64,000 nucleotides of DNA. It comes from Colletotrichum lupini. Taxonomy: Eukaryota; Ascomycota; Sordariomycetes; Glomerellales; Glomerellaceae. How positions within the stretch are numbered: the stretch's first letter is position 1; each line of letters starts with the position of its first letter. This document shows positions 58,107 through 64,000 of this stretch, one piece after another. The stretch covers positions 2,480,001 through 2,544,000 of the forward strand of contig NC_064681.1 of assembly GCF_023278565.1 (NCBI RefSeq). The letters are read 5' to 3'. The notes under the pieces were generated by a model that was given only the letters and a program-made list of their open reading frames with translations, had not been told where the DNA came from and did not search any database. Both the position numbers and the translations under genes were made by a program.

Positions 58107-58559
58107 AGAGGGAGAGCGGTTGAGAGGCTTTCAAATTTGGAACGGATTCAAGCATTGTACACGGAGCCACCAGAGCACAGACTTGCATAAGAATTGGATC
58201 TGAAGATACCTGCCTGACTACTTAAAAGCCCGATCCAGCGGCGTCTGGTCATTATAGTGATTTGCTGGGAGTGATTACTGGCGAAGGCGTAGCCGTCTTC
58301 TCATGGCGGACCGCCCGCCCGCCCACCGCCACTTTGCTCACAACCTTTCAGATATGTAGCTGGTGGTGCGGCTAGACGTCATAAAGGGGTACCTTTTCCA
58401 GCAAAAGCTCTACGCGTATCATGGGGTACTATTACTTTGTCAATTTCAAGCGATACGTATATGTTACTACATACTACGTAAAGGAAATCATATGTAGAGA
58501 TATATTTATAAACGGTGAGCTTTTTTACGCACATAATGCATAAAATACAATACAACTCA
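58107..58559. other. Spacer between the small secreted protein gene and the decayed gene
   Basis: 453 bp, AT-rich from 58430. It carries the 3' flank of the secreted-protein gene. A purine/CCCG-rich patch lies at 58310-58330. Nothing coding. Confidence 0.4.
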
Positions 58560-59518
58560 ATAGAGCCCTCTATCCCTTGCGGCCCTACACGCCAGATATC
58601 CTCGTCAACTAGCCCGCGCCAATAATCTAGAAAGCGTTCCAGGTGGTGAAAGCAGATCTGGTCGCCGCCAAATAGCTCGTATCCATGCTAGAAGAGCTTG
58701 GCGACGCTGCCTGCCTCGACGAAATACCCCTCGTTCTTGCTTGCGCCAGCTACAAACTCCTCGTTTCGAACTCTTCGTAGAGACCGGCGGGGACTCGGGA
58801 TAGATTCGAGTGACTTAGAAGTGGGCTGAGCGACCCAGTGATATCAGCCTCGAGCCCCCTTTGCGCGACAGGAAAGAGGCAGATTGAGGGGATATCCAGC
58901 AGCCGCGGTCGCTGCTGCTGTACGAAGCGCTGCAATGCTTTGGACTCGGCTGCGTCTACGGGAGGTAAGGCGAGGCCCGGAGCAACGTGGCGGAATCGAG
59001 ACCGACGCGCACGGGTCAGAAAGGCGCGTGCAAAGCCGTCTGGCACTGACGCCGTATCAAGCACAGCGGGCGTGAGTAAAGGTTCAGAGTGCGACTGGCC
59101 TGTGGCGGCGTTATCGTTGCCCACTATGCCTGTCTTGATGGCGTCGCACAAGCCGTCCAATGCTGATATCATATATATATATCTACCTGGGCGTCGCCAT
59201 ATGGCCGCCATTCCCAGCGCCCGCCAATCTTTTCGCCGCCAAACTGGGAGGATGTATCGTGGGGTGTTACCTTTACCTTTCCCAGGCGTAGCGCACGAGA
59301 TAGTTGTGCAGAGATGGGCATCGCTCGTGACCCATTCTTGATACGTCGGCTGTCGAAGGGTTGTCTGCTGTTACCATCAAGTCGTCGATATTGGGGAGTC
59401 GCAGTCCGCTCATGGCGATATGAATCGGGCCGAAGTTATTGTCCGCGTAGTTGGCGGTTATATGTGCTCCTGTATTTGACGAGGATGAAAAACGTTGCAA
59501 TAAACTAGGTTTCTCCAT
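58560..59518 (-). pseudogene. Decayed gene with ankyrin-like remnants
   Basis: Coding-like sequence continues on the minus strand through three frames. At the 5' side (59273-59518) a segment with GAHITANYADNNFGPIHIA resembles an ankyrin repeat. It ends at a stop; a second block (58750-59211) reads as an ordered hydrophilic protein; a third (about 58560-58775) reads GASKNEGYFVEAGSVAKLF, an in-frame stop (58688-58690), then HGYELFGGDQICFHHLERF. Blocks 2 and 3 join only by a frameshift near 58770. An AT dinucleotide run lies at 59168-59182. I do not recognise the parent family. A live multi-intron gene is unlikely because of the in-frame stop, though an unrecognised intron could remove it. Confidence 0.5.
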
Positions 59519-61208
59519 TCTGATGTACTCCCGTATTCCCCTCCATCAAGTCTGGAGGTGTGACGACATCTCGGTAGGGTGGTAGGTAACCCCCTCCTTG
59601 CATGCCAAAGATGGCTACGTACCATCAGCCTCCTACCCGATTGGGAGACAAGCTCTGCCGTGTGTGGGCCAAGATCGGCCGGCCGGAGGCGGGTGGCCCG
59701 TGCTCACCGGGGACGACTCCGGGATGGGTTTGACGGAGACGGGGGCTTCAACATTTGCCAGGATCGGGATGCTGGAGTGTATGCCACACGGAAGGCTGTC
59801 TAAACAGAGATTTGCCCATATTGCGTCCCGTGTCCGCCATCTTCTGCTCTTTTTGACGTGCGGCAGATCCTTGGTCGCTAGATTTTCAATGCCAGAAGAG
59901 ACCGGAACTTTCGACACATGCTTATCGGTGAATACCCAGCCATCATTTGAAGAACTTCCCTAAGAGGAGAGGAACAATTGCTCGACAAACCTTCATTTGA
60001 ACGCCTAGGACGTGCTGAAGCTGCCCTACAAGTTAATTCTATCACCAGCAGCTTCGTAGAGCAGTGGCGTGGCTCATCAGCGCTCATTAGCAGTACGGCC
60101 CACGTTGATTCATACCTCAGCATGGCTTAAGCTATATTGGACCCTCAAAGCTATTGTTACGAACATCACCGACTACTTCTGGCACTTTCATCCGGCTCTC
60201 CAATCCCATGATGTCTGTGCGTCCAGCATTCGTTCAACAGCATCAACCTCTGCACGGAGCCCAAGCTTTCAAGGCGATCGGGAGGCCCGCGAGCAACATG
60301 GAACTTGCGCGTGAGACCCTCAGCTTTCTCATACGAAACAGACGGGGCGAATAAAGGCGTTCGTCTACATGAAACTTTGTCGGAAGCCGAGTCATGTGCA
60401 GCCGTGCCGTTCACGCGTGGGCTTGGTGACCATTCCGAGCTAAAGATCCCACCGCATAGACCATTCCTAAGGGGGCTGTCGCGAGCCTATATAAGTTCCT
60501 CTCCATTTTGGCAGTCGATTTAGGATTGGCTTGGTGTCCATCTTGCCTCAGTGACTGCGTGAGTTTGCCGCTGGACGTCTTCTGGGGGTTCAATACGGAG
60601 GAGGTCCATCCCATCATCCATCTTGAAGTCAAAGTCTCTCTTGCAAGAATGAACAAAGTTCCCAAAGTACAAGCAAGTAGATACCACAAAATTTGAATTA
60701 GAATCAGATTATGGACAAACAGAATTCCGAGGTTTCGGAAACCCCTAGCTCCTGGCCCGTTGAAGCAGATCCCACTCCAAATACCCAGCCGAGTCGACAG
60801 CCCTATGACTCGCATGACACCCCCCAGCCACAACGCGCAAGCGGACACCAAGGCCACGATAATGCCTCTGCGCACCTAAACATACCATAATAAAGCTTCA
60901 CGGTATAGTACCGTGAGTATTCAACAGGGGAAACTCTAAATTGCGAGCAGAAGTTTCAATCTAAATCCACCATGTGGGATACCGAACGTTACACGTTCAT
61001 CAAGGAATTTGATGCCGATCAGGCCGTGCAGTAACAATGACTTGACGGGGAAAAGAGACAAGTAAGGAGTCGTTGAAGGAATACATTAAGACGGACGACA
61101 ACCGCGTCTTTATTTTCCGAGTTTCCTTCTGCGTCTTCTTTACCCAACTATACCCTCCTACAGCTGTTCATCATTCCATCCTCACAATCAAAACCGAACG
61201 AAACAAAC
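59519..61208. other. Intergenic region before second small secreted protein gene
   Basis: 1690 bp with no supported gene. A perfect 8-bp inverted repeat with a 3-nt loop lies at 60898-60916. A minus-strand frame at 60411-60875 has a hydrophobic stretch but no recognisable family or start. Confidence 0.4.
60898..60916. repeat. Perfect short palindrome
   Basis: Arms TCACGGTA (60898-60905) and TACCGTGA (60909-60916) around TAG. It could be a protein-binding site or chance. Confidence 0.4.
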
Positions 61209-61508
61209 ATGCATTTCCAATCTCTCTTCGTCTTCGCAGCCGCCATCCTCGTGGGCCAGGCCGCGGCCCAGTCCCCAACAGTCAGTAGCCAGTGCACCCA
61301 GGTACCGAGCTGTACCAAGGACAACGTCGGCGTAGCCTGCAAAGTCACCTGCGAGGATTCAGTAAGTACAACCCGGCCTTTACCAGATCAGTGGCAAAGC
61401 CTCGGGCCTTTCGCATGGGCTAATCTCTCCTGTACACAGCCTGGCGGCACTCGCGTCACCTCGGGATTGTGCAAAAAGAGCCCTTTCGGATTCAGCTGCA
61501 CTCCCTAA
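61209..61508 (+). CDS. Small secreted cysteine-rich protein, spliced (candidate effector)
   Basis: Exons 61209-61361 and 61440-61508 give 73 residues; the intron is 78 nt with GTAAGT donor, a CTAAT branch-like site and CAG acceptor. Seen: a signal peptide (MHFQSLFVFAAAILVGQAAA, residues 1-20), then about 53 mature residues with 6 cysteines, suggesting three disulfides, and a C-terminus CKKSPFGFSCTP. The intron is a multiple of three with no stop, so an unspliced product of 99 residues with a seventh cysteine is possible; the even cysteine count favours splicing. I do not recognise the family. Confidence 0.72.
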   Translation: MHFQSLFVFAAAILVGQAAAQSPTVSSQCTQVPSCTKDNVGVACKVTCEDSVSTTRPLPDQWQSLGPFAWANLSCTQPGGTRVTSGLCKKSPFGFSCTP

Positions 61509-63223
61509 GAATGCCCGTGTATACATGTACCTTGGACTTTTGACAACTACATCATGGGGGTATAGTCACGATGCGACGACTTTGATTTCCTTGAACGAAC
61601 TTTTGCATCATATTTGGGGGGGGGACGACAGCATATTGGGTGGCACGGTCAGCTAGCTTGAAAGAGCGGTTGAATCCAACGACTCATGCAAGACTGGAAA
61701 GGCACTCTTCAATAGTACCGAAGGATGAACAAGCGGCCAGGAATGACAGGATGGCGTTGCTGGATATTACTTCTTTCTGTAAACAATACCTCCTAGATCA
61801 CCCGGCGCTACAATAGACATTCTTCATAACCAACCATAACGGTTTGGGTCTCACAATAAGTTCATCTCACAACAACGAGTGCTCGTATACTGAGTGCCTA
61901 GATCATCTGAAATCCGTCTCGTGATTCAAGGTGTCACGAGTAACAATGAGGTGCGCAACAACTTCAGACAGCCGGCGGGATAACTTTATTCACAGTCTAT
62001 TAATACACCACAAGTCAGCCTTCCCGAAGCAACTTCCGCGTTGCGGGTACTCCGTAGACTGCAAAGAACGGGAAGAATGGGAAAACAGAATCAAGAGGAA
62101 AAAAACAAAGGGAGAGTCCAACGCCACACCTTCTCAGTCTTCGCTATTCAAAATCGCCAAACTCTCGAGACTACGAAAATGCCTCTCAAATCCTGCATCA
62201 ATACTCGCGATCAAGGCGGTTGGTACCTCGACGACAAACGATCCGCCAAGGCGACGAGCCGACAACCATGCTTGAGTCGAGTAGAACGTGTTCAAGACTG
62301 AGCTTATGACGGACAAGCTAAGAAGACGAGTGTAAAAGGGCTAACAAATGGCCGTAAAACAAACTTCGCCGTCTGGAAGGCCTCAACGCCCGGGAGGGTA
62401 CTTTATATATAAGGTAATGGATGGTCCAAGGATTCTTCTCTATAGTATTTCAACCCAAGACTATCGCAAAACAACTGAAGACGTCATTGTTGCTGTCTAG
62501 CCCGCGGTTGCTCTGTATTCTTCAGTGAATACTTTCGTACTACCGACTGGCAAGCAACTATATTTTCGATAACTACGTAGTTGTAGGGATATGCATATCT
62601 GTGACTGGAGGGAAACTCTAGCTCCTCCAAAGAACAGCCGATGGCCCAATCAATGCGACAATACCAATCCGTCGAAGTCATTGTCTCTCGGTTCAGGAGA
62701 TGGCCACACTTGCATGTAGTTATAGACGTTTGACACACATTGAATCACGATTCCGAACTCACATGCCGTTATACAGAGGCAGAAAGGCACTTTGAAAGAT
62801 CCATATCTGTTTATGATCGAATTGTACACTATATACAAGAATGGCACATGACAAAAAACACCAGAAGTTACCCAAGCAATGCCCATGATTTCCTGTTCCG
62901 ATGTAATTTGTTTTTTTCCCACTCGCAAAAAAGAACACCATTGAACCCGGCCGTGATGTATGTGTTGTCACCAAACCCCAAAAGTTTTTTCCACCCCCTA
63001 GTTGAAGATAAATGATGCAAGCGAGGTGCATGTTGCAAAAAAAGAGCAAGACTCGTCGAAGAAAAAAGCGAAGCGAAGCGAAGGAAGTTTTTGAATCCAC
63101 TGATGGAAGAAGGGGGTTTCTTTCATGTCGTCGTCATGATCACGTTCTAATGTTGTTTTGATGTCGTGATGTAGTTTGATGGAGAGGTTGGTGTGGGTCA
63201 GGAAGAAACTAAGCTTGCTTGCT
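61509..63223. other. Intergenic region between secreted-protein genes
   Basis: 1715 bp. A GGGGGGGGG-type run lies near 61615-61624, and a TATATATAA element at 62403-62411. GCGAA tandem copies at about 63067-63082 lie in the 3' flank of the right-edge gene. No supported gene. Confidence 0.45.
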
Positions 63224-64000
63224 TTAGTTGCTCTTCGTCAGGCTGCGGGCCTCGAGGCAGAGACCGAACTTGGTCTGGCAACCGCAAGAGGGTCTGCACT
63301 GCAGAATCTTGCTGCCGCACTTGCCGGCGGCGGAGCAGCAGGAGCCGAAGGTGCTGCCCTCGCAGGTGAAGCCGGTGCTGCCACCACAGGTACCGTCGGT
63401 GGAGGGGACAAGGGCGCCAGAGGCGGGAGCAGAGGCGGAAGGAGCGGCCGGGGCGGCAACGGAGGTGGAAGCCGGAACGGGGGCGGCAGAGGTCACGGGG
63501 GCGACAGTGGCAGCGGGCGCGCTGGTAGCGATAGGGTCCTCGGCGGCGTACTCAGCCGTAGGAGTAGCGGCGGGAGCAGAGGAAGAGGCGGCAACAGCGG
63601 TCTTGGAGGGGGTGGCGGAGGCGACGGCAGCGGCGGCGGTGTTGGCGGAGCCACCGAGGAGGTTTAGGTTGACGGCAGCGGGGATGGCGCCGGGGGCGGC
63701 GACGGTCTTGGCGGTCATCTCGATGGTGGGAGGGCCCTGCCAGTTGCCGGCCGTGCACTGGGCAGAGATGCCCTTGCACATGTTGTCGTTCCAGACGTAG
63801 CAGTTGGCGGCGCCGGTCGGAGGAGCGGAGTCGAAGCACACGTTGCCCTGGGCGTAGCAGGCGTCGACAGCGGCCCAGCAGCCGGTCTGGGTGGTGTAGG
63901 CTTCGGGAGCCTTACCGCACCAGTTGGCGTTCTTGATCAGGCAGTCAGAGGGAACGCCGCCCTCGAAGGAGGTGGACTTTGCGCTGGCGGAAGCGGTGCC
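63224..64000 (-). CDS. Secreted protein with Cys-rich domain, low-complexity linker and C-terminal hevein-like (CBM18-type) domain; 5' end off window
   Basis: The frame is open from the right edge to a stop at 63224-63226 (C-terminal ~258 residues; N-terminus unseen). Seen: a cysteine-rich module (CLIKNANWCGK, CWAAVDACYAQGNVC, CYVWNDNMCKGISAQC, WQGPPT), a linker of about 100 residues almost entirely Ala, Pro, Ser, Thr and Val, then CGGSTGFTCEGSTFGSCCS...GKCGS...CGCQTKFGLC, which fits the hevein/CBM18 chitin-binding pattern. A secreted chitin-binding or cell-wall-active enzyme is likely. The Cys-rich module with GPP looks familiar from fungal wall enzymes but I cannot name it. Confidence 0.75.
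   Translation of the reverse strand, partial: GTASASAKSTSFEGGVPSDCLIKNANWCGKAPEAYTTQTGCWAAVDACYAQGNVCFDSAPPTGAANCYVWNDNMCKGISAQCTAGNWQGPPTIEMTAKTVAAPGAIPAAVNLNLLGGSANTAAAAVASATPSKTAVAASSSAPAATPTAEYAAEDPIATSAPAATVAPVTSAAPVPASTSVAAPAAPSASAPASGALVPSTDGTCGGSTGFTCEGSTFGSCCSAAGKCGSKILQCRPSCGCQTKFGLCLEARSLTKSN

Noticed and set aside
60411..60875. Minus-strand frame with a hydrophobic segment
   Set aside because: Starts at GTG after a possible TTTAG acceptor, but no upstream exon was found and the family is unrecognisable.
63176..63800. Gly-rich plus-strand frames at the right edge
   Set aside because: They are antisense to the Ala/Pro-rich linker of the CBM18-type protein.

Overview
The window is nuclear DNA of a filamentous ascomycete (Pezizomycotina). 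Sordariomycetes, possibly a Colletotrichum/Verticillium-like lineage, is an inference from overall gene content and protein resemblance. Genes are compact and lie on both strands. Introns are short (about 48-180 nt) with GT..AG ends and CTAAC/CTGAC-like branch sites. There is no operon structure. No transposon open reading frame, rRNA gene, CRISPR array or convincing intact tRNA was seen. Exon boundaries were worked out by hand from reading frame, splice signals and remembered family conservation; no alignment was run.

Left part (1-25.8 kb), mostly housekeeping: NTE1 lysophospholipase (minus, 3' end off the left edge), GPN2 GTPase (+), POP5 RNase P/MRP subunit (-), the molybdenum-cofactor fusion gene cnxE (+), V-ATPase proteolipid c'' VMA16 (-), TFIIA small subunit TOA2 (+), a TMEM42-like small EamA-type membrane protein (+), a Gef1-type CLC chloride/proton exchanger (-), the histone-fold protein DPB3 (+), U2 snRNP A' LEA1 (-) and the PI3-kinase regulatory kinase VPS15 (-).

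Middle (25.8-37.6 kb), gene-poor: two long stretches without a convincing gene (25.8-28.5 and 30.4-37.6 kb) flank one single-pass membrane protein with a cysteine-rich ectodomain and a cytoplasmic SH3 domain.

Right-central (37.6-56.6 kb), gene-dense: a DUF3112-like polytopic membrane protein (+), PP2A catalytic subunit (-), exocyst EXO84 (-), mitochondrial import receptor TOM20 (+), wybutosine enzyme TYW1 (-), sulfite efflux pump SSU1 (-) head-to-head with cysteine dioxygenase (+), and a HIRAN-SNF2-RING (HLTF/Rad5-type) DNA translocase (+). SSU1 and cysteine dioxygenase are functionally linked: one starts cysteine breakdown towards sulfite, the other exports sulfite. They share one 912-bp promoter region, which is the clearest system-level observation here.

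Right end (56.6-64 kb), accessory-like: two small secreted cysteine-rich proteins (candidate effectors), a decayed gene with ankyrin-like remnants, long non-coding stretches, and the 3' end of a secreted protein with an Ala/Pro/Ser/Thr-rich linker and a C-terminal hevein-like (CBM18-type) domain running off the right edge.
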